A DNA stretch of 64,000 nt from Seohaeicola saemankumensis (GTDB lineage Bacteria; Pseudomonadota; Alphaproteobacteria; Rhodobacterales; Rhodobacteraceae): the NCBI RefSeq assembly GCF_021021435.1, contig NZ_JAINWI010000011.1, positions 186,001 through 250,000 of the forward strand. The letters run 5' to 3'. How positions within the stretch are numbered: position 1 is the stretch's first letter; every line of letters begins with the position of its first letter. The position numbers were made by a program, and so were the translations under genes. Of the stretch, positions 29,117 to 38,368 are shown one piece after another. The notes below the pieces were generated by a model. The model had not been told where the DNA came from, ran no database searches, and saw nothing but the letters and a program-made list of their open reading frames with translations.

Positions 29117-32100
29117 TCAGGCTGCCCGCTGGTCGCGCACATGCCTTATTGCCACAAAGACATAGGTCGCCAGCACCACAAGAATCACGCCCCCCAGAAA
29201 CAGTGCCAGCGCCGCCCCCATGGGTGACCCCAAGACGACATCGGGCAGGATAACGGTCAGCGGCGCAGGCAGTTGGCCCTGCCAGGCAACCCAGCCCAGC
29301 GTTGCCGCCAGCCACAGCAAGATGCCTGCCAAAGCCAACCGCAGCGCCGGTGCCGTCCCACGCATCCGCAACCCGCGTTTCAGCGCGGTGATCTGGCGGC
29401 TTACATCCGCTTGTATGGCCATCAGAGCGGGCACAACCATCAAGACAAGCACCATGCCGAACCCCAGACCATAGACCAGCGTGATAACCGTTGGCTTGAG
29501 AAACTGCGCCTGCGACGATGTCTCGTAGAGCAGAGGAGCAAGCCCTAGAACGGTCGTCAGCGTGGTCAGCATCACGGCACGCAATCGGTCCGCCGCGCCG
29601 TCGACAATGGCAGGCAAAAGCCCGCGTTCCTTCGCGCGCTCGTCAATCGTTGTAACTAATACGATGGAATCGTTGATGATGATGCCGGTCATCCCCAACA
29701 ATCCCACAACAGTGAACATCGACATTGGCACATCCCAAAAGGCATGACCCCAGATCGTGCCGACCAGCCCGAAAGGAATCACGGCCATCACTACCAGCGG
29801 CCGCGTCCAGCTTGAGAATATCCATGCCAGCACCAGATAGATGCCGGTCAGGCACAGAATCAGCGCCGTGCCCGCATCCGACAGGAAATCGTTTTCCTGC
29901 TCGGACAAGCCCGACAGCCTGTATTCCAGCTGCATCTCGGACGCGATCTGCGGCAGGATCTCGGTTTGCAGCGCCCGCATCACCTCGGCAGCGCGGGCGG
30001 GATCGTCTTCAGAGATGTCGCCCGTGACCGTGATCACCCGCAACCCGTTCTCGCGCCGCACGGTTGAAAACCCCGCCCGCGCCTCGACACTGACGATATC
30101 GGACAGCGGCAGATAGGCCCCTGAGGGCGCGCGCAACTGCATCCGCTCCATAAAATCGGCGGTCAGTTCACCTTCCGGCAGTTCTACACGGATCGCGGCG
30201 CTGCGCGGCCCTTCGGGATAGGTCGCGGCCTCTAGCCCGTTCAGACGGTGGCGCAGCACGCGGCCCAGTTCGTCAATGGAAAAGCCCATCGCCTGCCCCT
30301 GCGGGGTCAGGTTCAGGATCAGCTCTTCCTTGTCATAGGACAGCGTATCCTCGACGGCCGACACTTCGGGGAAAGGCGCCAGTGCGGTCTTGAGGGCCTC
30401 GCTTGCCGCTTTGAGACTTTCGGCGGTAGCGCCAAAAAACTGCACGTTCAGCGCCTCTCCGGCAGGTCCGGAGCGCCAGCCGCGAAAACTGACAGTTTCG
30501 GCCAGCGGGTGCATCTGCACGGCATCCTGAAGGTCGGCCACAAAAGCGAATGAGGAATAGGTCCGCAGATCAGGGTCGATCATCTCGATCGAAATGCCGC
30601 CCAGAAGATCCGCCTCGGTATCTTCGGTCCCGGGCAAGGAGCGACCTGAATTGCCACCGATCTCGGCGATCATATAGGCAATGGGATTGCGGCCATGCTC
30701 GGCCTCGTAGCGCGCGGCCACCTCGACAGCGGCGCGCTGCATCTCGTGCATCATCTCGAAGGTGTCGTCGCGTCTCGCGCCGGGCAGCATCGAAAAATTG
30801 CCCGTGACACTGCCTTGTTCAGGCGCGTTGAAGAAACGCCACGGCACATCGCCCCGCACCAGCGAGGCCACCTGCACGGCCAGTAGCAGGATCACCCCAG
30901 CCAGCACCGGATAGCGCGCGGTCAGAACCAGACCGATCAAAGGCCGGAAGCAACGATCACGAACCCAGTCAAAGCCGCGGTTCACATGGCGACTGGGCAG
31001 ATCGTACCAGTGATCCTTCACTGAATGCGCCAGCGCATGCGCCATGTGGTTCGGCAGGATCAGGAAACACTCGACCAAGGACGCCGCCAGCACGGCAATC
31101 ACAGTAAAGGGAATGTCCGAAATCAGGCTGCCCATGCGCCCGCCGATCACCACCAGACCGAAAAAGGCGATCACGGTCGTCAGCATCGCGGCCAAGACAG
31201 GCATTGCCATACGCCGCGCCGCGTTTTCAGCCGCCACAACCGGCGCCTCGCCCAACCGGTGGCGCGCATCGGCATGTTCACCGACAACGATGGCATCATC
31301 CACCACAAGGCCCAGCGTGATGATCAACCCGAACAGGCTGATCATGTTCAGCGTCAGACCAAAGGCATACATCAGCGCAATCGCCGCCAGCATCGCCACG
31401 GGAATACCCGCCGCCACCCAAAAAGCCGTGCGCGCATTCAGGAACAGGAAAAGCATCGCCACGACCAGCGCCAGCCCCGTCAGCCCGTTGCTGATCAGCA
31501 GGTCAAGACGTCCAGTGATCTGTTCGGCCCTTGTCCGGATCAGATCGACCGTCACCCCCGCGGGCAGGGTCGCCTGCAGGCTGGCCGCTGCCGCCTCGAC
31601 CTGTCGTTGTGCGCGGATCGCGTCACCGCTGGCCGAGCGGTCCACCCTCACGGTCATGGCCGGATAGTCACCGACAAAATAGCCGCGATCCCTGTCGACC
31701 CCCAGTTTTTCAATCCGCGCCACATCCGACAGGCGCAGCACCGATCCGTCGGGGTTCGAGCGCAGGACGATCTGCGCGATCTCGTCAGGGCTACTGCGCC
31801 CCGATCCGGTCCGCACCCGCGCATTGGCCCCCGTCACATCGCCAACCGGATCAGCCGAGACTTCGCCGGCGATGACGGCAGCAATCTCGGCAAAGGTGAT
31901 GTCATGGGCCATCAGGTTGACCGACGCGACCTCGACCAGCGTTTCGGGTGCGGCCACGCCTTGCACCGTGGTGCGCGTGATGCCTTCCGCGAAAAGCCGT
32001 GTCACAAACTCGTCGGCGAAGCGCGCCAACTGGTCCACGCCCACCGGTCCGGTGATCACAACGTCCGTGACCCGGTCGCGCCAGATGCCGCGCTGCACAC

Positions 32101-32503
32101 GCGGCTCTTCCGCCTCTTCGGGCAGGGTCGTGATCTGGTCGACTGCGGATTGCACATCCTCGGCGGCACGGCCCATGTCCCAACCCGGATCGAATTCAAG
32201 CTGGATCGAGGCCTGCCCCTCGCGGCTGGACGAGTTGGATTCCGCCACACCCTCGACCGCCAGCAATGCAGGCTCCATCGCCTGCACGATGGCTCTGTCA
32301 ACATCCTCGGCCCCTGCCCCCTGCCAGACTACGCTGACAGTGACATTGTCGATGACGACATCGGGAAAGAACTGCGCGCGCATGTTCGGTGCCGCGAACA
32401 GACCCGCCACAACCATCAGCACCAGAAGCAGGTTTGCGGCTGTCTTGTGGCGGGTAAAATAGGACAGGATACCGCCTGCCATAGGGGGGATGTTGCGGAC
32501 CAT
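29117..32503 (-). CDS. RND-family efflux transporter, inner-membrane permease
   Basis: A 1128-residue AcrB-type proton-driven exporter. It has the usual layout: helix 1, a large periplasmic loop, helices 2-6, a second loop, then helices 8-12. The proton-relay pair is in LGLVVDDAIVVGEH; a membrane region GLTGLALVVAMLFLFLNARTAF and a C-terminal GLLGMTGIIINDSIVLVTT repeat follow. The C-terminal extension beyond helix 12 includes two more hydrophobic segments (ALRLALAGILLWLAATLGWV, and MGAALALFLGGVILVV), which is longer than usual. The adaptor gene lies immediately upstream, five bases away. No outer-membrane channel gene is in the window; substrates unknown. Confidence 0.92.
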   Translation of the reverse strand: MVRNIPPMAGGILSYFTRHKTAANLLLVLMVVAGLFAAPNMRAQFFPDVVIDNVTVSVVWQGAGAEDVDRAIVQAMEPALLAVEGVAESNSSSREGQASIQLEFDPGWDMGRAAEDVQSAVDQITTLPEEAEEPRVQRGIWRDRVTDVVITGPVGVDQLARFADEFVTRLFAEGITRTTVQGVAAPETLVEVASVNLMAHDITFAEIAAVIAGEVSADPVGDVTGANARVRTGSGRSSPDEIAQIVLRSNPDGSVLRLSDVARIEKLGVDRDRGYFVGDYPAMTVRVDRSASGDAIRAQRQVEAAAASLQATLPAGVTVDLIRTRAEQITGRLDLLISNGLTGLALVVAMLFLFLNARTAFWVAAGIPVAMLAAIALMYAFGLTLNMISLFGLIITLGLVVDDAIVVGEHADARHRLGEAPVVAAENAARRMAMPVLAAMLTTVIAFFGLVVIGGRMGSLISDIPFTVIAVLAASLVECFLILPNHMAHALAHSVKDHWYDLPSRHVNRGFDWVRDRCFRPLIGLVLTARYPVLAGVILLLAVQVASLVRGDVPWRFFNAPEQGSVTGNFSMLPGARRDDTFEMMHEMQRAAVEVAARYEAEHGRNPIAYMIAEIGGNSGRSLPGTEDTEADLLGGISIEMIDPDLRTYSSFAFVADLQDAVQMHPLAETVSFRGWRSGPAGEALNVQFFGATAESLKAASEALKTALAPFPEVSAVEDTLSYDKEELILNLTPQGQAMGFSIDELGRVLRHRLNGLEAATYPEGPRSAAIRVELPEGELTADFMERMQLRAPSGAYLPLSDIVSVEARAGFSTVRRENGLRVITVTGDISEDDPARAAEVMRALQTEILPQIASEMQLEYRLSGLSEQENDFLSDAGTALILCLTGIYLVLAWIFSSWTRPLVVMAVIPFGLVGTIWGHAFWDVPMSMFTVVGLLGMTGIIINDSIVLVTTIDERAKERGLLPAIVDGAADRLRAVMLTTLTTVLGLAPLLYETSSQAQFLKPTVITLVYGLGFGMVLVLMVVPALMAIQADVSRQITALKRGLRMRGTAPALRLALAGILLWLAATLGWVAWQGQLPAPLTVILPDVVLGSPMGAALALFLGGVILVVLATYVFVAIRHVRDQRAA

Positions 32504-32508
32504 CCGCC

Positions 32509-33972
32509 CTAACCCCCGATACGCTGTTCAAGCCGCTGCACCACCTCGGCAGGGACACGTTCGGCCTGAAGCTGCGCCAGCAGACGCGTCCGCATTTCGG
32601 CAGGCATCCGGTCATTGCCCTCAACAAAAGCCACCAGACGGGCGCGGCGCTCGGACGTCAATTCCAGAAGATCGGGCGCAGGCACGTCCTCGATCGCGCC
32701 GGAAGGCCCGCGCAGCGGGCGCACACCGATCCCCGCGCCCAGAAGCGGCGAGCGTTCGGCGACGACCTCGCGCCCCTCAAGCCCCTCACCTTGCACCAGA
32801 ATATCATTGGCCTGCCGCCGCACCAGCGTGACCGGCAATTCCTCAAGCCGGTCAGCCGCGCCCAGCACTAGGACGGTATTGCTGCTGTCCATCGCCGAAC
32901 CCGGCAGACGCACCATGCGGTCCAGCGGCGGCTCGTCCACCTCGACAGTCACGAAATCGCCGGGCTTCAGCCCTGCGGGGTCGGTGATCGCGGCATAAAG
33001 CAACCGGCCCGACTGCCCCTCGGCCACAGCGGCGCTATCACGGCTCAGACGGCCCTCGCGTTCAAGATCAATGCCGAACATGTCCAGTCGCAAACGCACC
33101 GGAAGATCCTTCAGCTTGCCTGCGCCATCCAGAAGCCGCGCATATTGCGCGGTCGAGATGCGAAAGGCCACTTCAAGACGGTCGGGATCAATCAACTGTC
33201 CAAGCTGCTCATTGGCTGACACCAAACGCCCCTCGACGATGCTGACCCCGCTCAGAACACCGGAAAACCTTGCGCGGGCCACCGTATCATCCAACCGACG
33301 CTCGGCCTCGGCCAAGGCGATATCGGACCGTCTCCGGCTGGTTTCGGACTGGGCCAACCGCGCCTCGGCCTGCGCGATAGCCTGATGGCGCGTGAGAACA
33401 GCCTGCCGTGCCGCACTTGCGGCCAGTTCCGCCGTCTCGACAGCCGCCTCGGAGCCAACACCGCGCGCCGCAATATCGCGCTGCCGCAAAGCGGCGCGCT
33501 CGCGCAGCGCGGCCTGCTCCTCGGCGGCCAGCAATTCGTCTTGCGCCAGTTCCAGCGCACGCGCCGCATCGCGCATTTCGGCGGCGGAATCCGTTGCATC
33601 CGCCTGCGCCCGCGCCAGCGCCGCCTCGGCATCCGCCGGATCAATCCTGAACAGAACCTGTCCTTCGGAAACGACCCCGCCCTCAACAAATTCGGGGGCC
33701 AGTTCAAGAAGACTGCCACCCACGGCGGCGCGGATTTCCAGTGTCCGCCCGCTTTGCACCTCCCCGAAGGCCGTCAATACGGGCGTTACGGTCGCCGCCT
33801 CGGCCGTGACAACATTAACCGAGAATACCCGCTCGCGACCCTCTGGCATGCGCGCCTCGCGCGACAGGCGGTCCTGCACCGCATCACGCAGCGTCTGGCC
33901 CGCCATGATCAACAGCGCCAAAGTCAGCGACAACAGGAAAAGCCCAGTCAGGCTCTGGCGCAGAAACCTCAT
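32509..33972 (-). CDS. RND efflux periplasmic adaptor subunit
   Basis: A 487-residue membrane-fusion (HlyD/AcrA-like) protein. An N-terminal helix anchors it (about residues 8-27). A barrel-sandwich half (TAFGEVQSGRTLEIRAAVGG) leads to a long alpha hairpin rich in Ala, Glu and Arg (about 115-220), returning to beta domains with FSGVLSGVSIVEGRLV. The C-terminal 60 residues (LELTSERRARLVAFVEGNDR) form an extra helical tail that is not usual in AcrA; it may aid interaction with the permease. First gene of the pump operon. Confidence 0.9.
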   Translation of the reverse strand: MRFLRQSLTGLFLLSLTLALLIMAGQTLRDAVQDRLSREARMPEGRERVFSVNVVTAEAATVTPVLTAFGEVQSGRTLEIRAAVGGSLLELAPEFVEGGVVSEGQVLFRIDPADAEAALARAQADATDSAAEMRDAARALELAQDELLAAEEQAALRERAALRQRDIAARGVGSEAAVETAELAASAARQAVLTRHQAIAQAEARLAQSETSRRRSDIALAEAERRLDDTVARARFSGVLSGVSIVEGRLVSANEQLGQLIDPDRLEVAFRISTAQYARLLDGAGKLKDLPVRLRLDMFGIDLEREGRLSRDSAAVAEGQSGRLLYAAITDPAGLKPGDFVTVEVDEPPLDRMVRLPGSAMDSSNTVLVLGAADRLEELPVTLVRRQANDILVQGEGLEGREVVAERSPLLGAGIGVRPLRGPSGAIEDVPAPDLLELTSERRARLVAFVEGNDRMPAEMRTRLLAQLQAERVPAEVVQRLEQRIGG

Positions 33973-34081
33973 CTTCTTTTCGATCCTTGCAAGGCGGGGC
34001 TTGGCCCAGCGTCAAAGCCTAGCCGCGTGGCAAGAATTGCCAAGCCACAAGGCCGTTACACACATGATACGCTGGTGGCGG

Positions 34082-34624
34082 TTATTTCCGTCGTTGATGT
34101 TCATCAAGTCGCGGAAAAATCTCGACGAAGTTGCAGGGCCGGTGACGGTAATCAAGCTGGAAGGCAAGGATCTCGTCCCATGCGTCACGGCAGGCACCGG
34201 GACTGCCGGGCAAGGCAAACAGATAGGTTCCACCAGCCACCCCTGCTGTGGCGCGGCTTTGAACGGCACTGGTGCCGATCTTCTGCATCGACACGATGGT
34301 GAAGACGGTTCCGAAGGCGTCTATCTCCTTTTCATAGACATCGCGATGCGCCTCGACCGTCACATCGCGCCCTGTAAGCCCTGTGCCCCCTGTGGAAATG
34401 ATCACGTCTATTGCTGAATCAGCAATCCATTCGCGCAATTGTTGCGCTATATCAGCACGATCATCGTGGATAATTGTGCGACCCGCAAGATGATGGCCTG
34501 CGCCCGTCAGCCTCTCGACCAGCGTATCGCCCGAACGGTCATCGGCAGCGCTGCGTGTATCCGAGACTGTCAGAACGGCAATTCGCACCGGCAGGAACAT
34601 CTTGCTCTCATCAATCCGTGACAT
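34082..34624 (-). CDS. moaB: molybdenum cofactor biosynthesis protein MoaB
   Basis: MogA/MoaB-fold protein (180 residues) that adenylylates molybdopterin or serves a related step. Signature pieces are AVLTVSDTRSAADDRSGD and STGGTGLTGRDVTVEA, the molybdopterin-binding glycine motif, with a FALPGSPGACRDAW stretch later. The gene starts three bases after the LysE stop, so lysE-moaB (and UDG before it) form one unit with no obvious shared function. Confidence 0.92.
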   Translation of the reverse strand: MSRIDESKMFLPVRIAVLTVSDTRSAADDRSGDTLVERLTGAGHHLAGRTIIHDDRADIAQQLREWIADSAIDVIISTGGTGLTGRDVTVEAHRDVYEKEIDAFGTVFTIVSMQKIGTSAVQSRATAGVAGGTYLFALPGSPGACRDAWDEILAFQLDYRHRPCNFVEIFPRLDEHQRRK

Positions 34625-34627
34625 GGT

Positions 34628-35263
34628 TCATCCTTTCTGCATCAGGGCCAGCCGCAAGGCCAAGGCCGTGAATATTCCCGCACTGACCCAGCCTAGCACA
34701 CGGGCCAACCGCAGATTGCCAGCCATCCGCCCTGCCACCCCTGCGGCAAAGACGCCCACAGCCGCGTTGATAAAAAAACCGCCCACCGACAGGACCGCGC
34801 CATAGATCAGGAACTGCGCCAGCACCGCACCGCGCGCGGGATCGACGAATTGCGGCACAAAGGCCAGCACGAAGAGGATCACCTTTGGATTGGTCAGATT
34901 GACCAGCAAACCCTGCCAGAATGCCCGCAGCGCCGCACGAGGCCGGACCATCCGCGCCTGCGCCACCGTCGGCACGGGGGAGCGCAACGCCTGCACCGCG
35001 AGATACAGCAGATAGGCCACCCCGACCCACCGGATCACATCCAGCGCAACCGGCATCGCCGCGATCAGCGCGCTCAGCCCCAGCCCCGCAAGCCCTGCAT
35101 GCACGAAGCCGCCCAACGCGATGCCCGCACTGGCGGCAACGGCGGGGCGCGGACCTGCCCGCAAGCCCTGCCCCAGACAGAACATCATATCCGCACCCGG
35201 CGTCAGGTTCAGCGCCAGCGCGGCAGGCAGAAAGGCCAGCAAAACCAGCGGATCGACAATCAC
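34628..35263 (-). CDS. LysE/RhtB-family amino acid exporter
   Basis: A 211-residue membrane protein with about six hydrophobic segments. LNLTPGADMMFCLGQGLRAG and GFVHAGLAGLGLSALI near the N-terminus and FWQGLLVNLTNPKVILFVLAFVPQF in the middle are marks of LysE translocators, which export amino acids such as threonine, homoserine or lysine. Start is a GTG at 35263 that overlaps the UDG stop (GTGA), so the two genes are coupled. Substrate unknown. Confidence 0.88.
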   Translation of the reverse strand: MIVDPLVLLAFLPAALALNLTPGADMMFCLGQGLRAGPRPAVAASAGIALGGFVHAGLAGLGLSALIAAMPVALDVIRWVGVAYLLYLAVQALRSPVPTVAQARMVRPRAALRAFWQGLLVNLTNPKVILFVLAFVPQFVDPARGAVLAQFLIYGAVLSVGGFFINAAVGVFAAGVAGRMAGNLRLARVLGWVSAGIFTALALRLALMQKG

Positions 35264-36081
35264 CGCGCGCCTCTTGTCTGATCCAGCCTCGCCCGCACAT
35301 CAAGCAGGTCAGCCCATGCCTCGCGCTTGGCCGCTGGATTGCGCAACAGATAGGCCGGATGCGTCATCGGCATGACAGGCAGGCCCGCCGCCTCGGTCCA
35401 CTGCCCGCGCAGACGCAGGATGCCCTTGCGGTGAAGCAAAGCATCACAGGCGTGGTTCCCCATCAGGATCAGCACCTCCGGCTTGGCCAAGGCGATGTGA
35501 CGCTCGACAAAAGGCCGCATCATCGCGATTTCTTCGGCCACAGGGTCACGGTTTTGCGTCGGACGCCACGGCAGGACATTGGTGATATAGACAGCCTGAT
35601 CCGGTTCGGCCGCATCCCGCGCCAGCCCGATCGCGGCCAGCATGCGGTCCAGCAACTGGCCCGCAACGCCGACAAAGGGGCGTCCTTCCTGATCCTCGTC
35701 CCGGCCCGGTGCCTCGCCCACGATCATCACTCGCGCGCCCGGCTGTCCATCGGCGAAAACCAGATTGCGCGCTCCGCGCCTGAGATCGCAATGCGGAAAG
35801 GCCGCCAATGCCGCTTTCAACGCCGCCAGATCGGGTGCTGATCGGGCCGCGCGCTGTGCCTCGGCCACAGTATCGACTTGCGCCATCGCCACGACCCGCG
35901 GGCGGGCGGGCGCGGGTTTCGTGTCCGGCAGGGCAGGCGCTGCCTTGCGGACAGAAACAGGGGCGGCGTCGGGCAATTCATAACGGTTGATCGGGCTGTC
36001 CTGAATGCATTCATCGGCCCCAAGGTCGATATACCATTCCAGTAGCGCCCGTGCGCTGCGATGATCCATGTGCGATTCCAT
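35260..36081 (-). CDS. uracil-DNA glycosylase family 4, lacking most cluster cysteines
   Basis: Removes uracil from DNA. The family 4 motifs are clear: motif 1 GEAPGRDEDQEGRPFVG (residues 122-138) and motif 2 HPAYLLR (241-247). Family 4 enzymes normally bind a 4Fe-4S cluster through four Cys; here the four positions read Phe 95, Cys 98 (FPHC), Trp 172 (LPWRP) and Met 188 (MMRP), so a cluster is very unlikely. The N-terminal 80 residues are an unrelated Ala/Pro-rich extension. Start uncertain: ATG 36081 or 36069. Coupled to lysE. Confidence 0.87.
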   Translation of the reverse strand: MESHMDHRSARALLEWYIDLGADECIQDSPINRYELPDAAPVSVRKAAPALPDTKPAPARPRVVAMAQVDTVAEAQRAARSAPDLAALKAALAAFPHCDLRRGARNLVFADGQPGARVMIVGEAPGRDEDQEGRPFVGVAGQLLDRMLAAIGLARDAAEPDQAVYITNVLPWRPTQNRDPVAEEIAMMRPFVERHIALAKPEVLILMGNHACDALLHRKGILRLRGQWTEAAGLPVMPMTHPAYLLRNPAAKREAWADLLDVRARLDQTRGAR

Positions 36082-36186
36082 GCGGCTACAGTATCGCGCT
36101 GAACGGCCTTGCGAAAGCGTGCCGCACATCCTTGCCCCAAGGCTTGCGTCTTTCTATAAGCGGATCAGTAACCCGAGGAGACCCGC

Positions 36187-37149
36187 ATGAGTTTCGGCCA
36201 AAGACACCTGCTGGGCATCGAACCGCTATCCCCTGTCGAGATTACGACTCTGCTGGATCTGGCCGACCAATATGTCGCCCTGAACCGACGCGATGTGAAA
36301 CATGGCGATGTGCTGGCGGGGCTGACCCAGATCAACATGTTCTTCGAGGCGTCAACCCGCACGCAGGCCAGTTTCGAATTGGCAGGAAAGCGCCTTGGCG
36401 CAGATGTGATGAACATGTCGATGCAGGCATCGTCCATCAAGAAGGGCGAGACCCTGATCGACACGGCCATGACCCTGAACGCGATGCATCCCGATCTGCT
36501 GGTCGTGCGGCATCCGCATTCCGGCGCGGTCGATCTGTTGTCGCAGAAGGTGAATTGCGCCGTCTTGAACGCAGGCGACGGGCGGCACGAACATCCCACA
36601 CAGGCGCTGCTAGATGCGCTGACCATCCGCCGCGCCAAGGGTCGCTTGCACCGCCTGGACATCGCGATCTGCGGCGATATCGCCCATAGCCGCGTGGCAC
36701 GGTCGAATATCATCCTTTTGGGCAAGATGGAGAACCGTATCCGCCTGATCGGTCCGCCCACATTGATGCCTGCAGGGATCGGCGAATTCGGTGTCGAGGT
36801 TTATGACGACATGCGCGCCGGACTTCGGGACGTGGACGTGGTGATGATGCTCCGCCTGCAAAAGGAACGCATGGATGGCGGGTTCATCCCGTCCGAGCGC
36901 GAATATTATCACCGTTTCGGGCTAGATGCGGAAAAGCTGGCCCATGCCAAACCCGATGCCATTGTCATGCATCCCGGTCCGATGAATCGCGGGGTCGAGA
37001 TCGACGGCACCTTGGCCGATGACATCAACCGCTCGGTCATTCAGGAGCAGGTCGAGATGGGCGTCGCCGTCCGCATGGCTGCGATGGACCTGCTGGCGCG
37101 CAACCTGCGTGAAAGCCGCGCACACCATGCAGAAGGGATCATGGTTTGA
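36187..37149 (+). CDS. pyrB: aspartate carbamoyltransferase catalytic subunit
   Basis: Joins carbamoyl phosphate to aspartate, the committed step of pyrimidine synthesis. The 320-residue protein has the carbamoyl-phosphate loop [20 protein letters not shown], the HPTQALLD segment and [12 protein letters not shown], so it looks active. It heads a run of five same-strand genes that ends at plsY and includes a catalytically dead dihydroorotase, the partner such enzymes need in other bacteria. No pyrI gene is present. GAGGAG lies before the ATG. Confidence 0.95.
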   Translation: MSFGQRHLLGIEPLSPVEITTLLDLADQYVALNRRDVKHGDVLAGLTQINMFFEASTRTQASFELAGKRLGADVMNMSMQASSIKKGETLIDTAMTLNAMHPDLLVVRHPHSGAVDLLSQKVNCAVLNAGDGRHEHPTQALLDALTIRRAKGRLHRLDIAICGDIAHSRVARSNIILLGKMENRIRLIGPPTLMPAGIGEFGVEVYDDMRAGLRDVDVVMMLRLQKERMDGGFIPSEREYYHRFGLDAEKLAHAKPDAIVMHPGPMNRGVEIDGTLADDINRSVIQEQVEMGVAVRMAAMDLLARNLRESRAHHAEGIMV

Positions 37150-37724
37150 GCGGCAAACTGACCATTGCAGCACATGAGGCCGGCGTCACACGGGTTTTCG
37201 CCGTCAACCTGCCCGAAGCACAGGTTGCCACAATGTTGCGCGACACGGCGGGACAGGCAACAGCGCAAACGGGTGAGCTTCCTGAAACACCTGCTGCAGC
37301 AATACTGCTGGGCTGGCCGGATCTGGACACGCAGCAGGCCGAGCTTTTCGCCATCAAGGATCTGACAGGTCTGGGCCTTCCCGGTTATCTGGTCGAGGGT
37401 CTGGGACTGCCGGAAAAGCAGATCATCCCCGACAAGGCACGTCTTTCGGCGCTGGAGGGATATGTCCTGATCGTTCTGTCACGCGCCTTTGGCGAGCAGG
37501 ACATTGATCTGGAACTACCTGCCGAGTTGACCTTGATCGGCAGCTACCGCGAGACATCCCCACTTGTGAAGTTCGAACCGCTGCCTGGCACCGGAACTGG
37601 TGAAACGCCAATCGCGCAGCACCGCAAGCCTGTGTCGGACGCGGCCATGTCGGGACGCATTGCAACAGCCGCCCTTGTCGTGTTGTTCGTGCTGACGGGT
37701 CTTGTAATCTGGATGGCGGGATGA
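37146..37724 (+). CDS. hypothetical membrane-anchored protein in the pyrB run
   Basis: I do not recognise this 192-residue protein. It is soluble-like for about 165 residues (a [14 protein letters not shown] start and a central [21 protein letters not shown]) and ends with one hydrophobic helix ([20 protein letters not shown]), so it is probably tail-anchored in the inner membrane. The start is a TTG that overlaps the pyrB stop by three bases, and its stop overlaps the next ATG, which suggests coupled translation through the operon. The same gene follows pyrB in other Rhodobacteraceae, as far as I recall. Confidence 0.65.
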   Translation: MSGKLTIAAHEAGVTRVFAVNLPEAQVATMLRDTAGQATAQTGELPETPAAAILLGWPDLDTQQAELFAIKDLTGLGLPGYLVEGLGLPEKQIIPDKARLSALEGYVLIVLSRAFGEQDIDLELPAELTLIGSYRETSPLVKFEPLPGTGTGETPIAQHRKPVSDAAMSGRIATAALVVLFVLTGLVIWMAG

Positions 37725-38176
37725 CAGCGCGCGAACCGGTCCATTCCATGACTCCCACGTTCACGCTGGAGCAAGGTGAGGCCGTTCAGGACAGTTTCAC
37801 CCCTGACCGCGCAACCTATTGGCGCGACCACGCCAAGATGGCTGCTGCCGCCATGGCGCTTGGCATGGTGATCCTATGGGTCATGGGCAATCCCCACCTC
37901 TGGACCGGCGCGGTGGGTGGCCTGGCCGCCATTGCGATCCGCGCGTTCTACATCGCCTCCGACGAACTCGCTGCGCGCTGGGATCTGACCAATCGCCGCC
38001 TGCTTGGCCCCGGTGGCCGCGCCGTGCGGTTGGGCGAGATTGCCAAGCTGAACCGGATTGGTTCAGCGGTGCAGATCGTGACCCATGCGGGCGACAAACA
38101 CCTGATCAAGTATCAAGCGGACGGCACAACCACGCGAACGCGGATCGAGCGGGCCATGGTCGTGCGCACGGGTTGA
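37721..38176 (+). CDS. small membrane protein with PH-like domain
   Basis: A 151-residue protein. Residues 40-75 contain two hydrophobic stretches (AAAAMALGMVILWVMG, AVGGLAAIAIRAFYI), after which the segment WDLTNRRLLGPGGRAVRLGEIAKLNRIG resembles the strand order of bacterial PH (bPH2/YdbT-like) domains; the end is GTTTRTRIERAMVV. An ATGA overlap with the preceding gene ties it to pyrB. The interrupted gene at 38359 is of similar layout (two helices, then a beta-rich part), which suggests a pair. Function unknown. Confidence 0.65.
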   Translation: MTAREPVHSMTPTFTLEQGEAVQDSFTPDRATYWRDHAKMAAAAMALGMVILWVMGNPHLWTGAVGGLAAIAIRAFYIASDELAARWDLTNRRLLGPGGRAVRLGEIAKLNRIGSAVQIVTHAGDKHLIKYQADGTTTRTRIERAMVVRTG

Positions 38177-38307
38177 GGCAACTTTCGCGGACTGACGACA
38201 CTGACAGTTCGTACGGATCATGCTGTGCCCTGTTTCACCTTGCTCCAACCTGAGGATGACCAACCGCAATCCGGACCAATCCAATCAAATCGCTGCCATA
38301 AAAGCGC

Positions 38308-38368
38308 CCAAGGTCAAGGCTATACCCTGTCTCGTCCCAGAAGGGCAGGAGACAGGGTTTGACCTTGG
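38308..38368 (+). promoter_or_regulatory. long leader hairpin covering a ribosome site and TTG start
   Basis: The left arm, CCAAGGTCAA (38308-38317), a six-base bulge, then ACCCTGTCTC (38324-38333), pairs perfectly with GAGACAGGGT (38349-38358) and TTGACCTTGG (38359-38368). That gives 20 pairs with one bulge and a 15-base loop. The right arm covers the end of AGGAG (38347-38351) and the TTG start at 38359 of the interrupted gene, so the hairpin should block initiation, or end upstream transcription. Confidence 0.7.

Noticed and set aside
31025-32512. 495-codon plus-strand open frame
   Set aside because: Shadow of the RND permease gene, which has all family motifs on the other strand.
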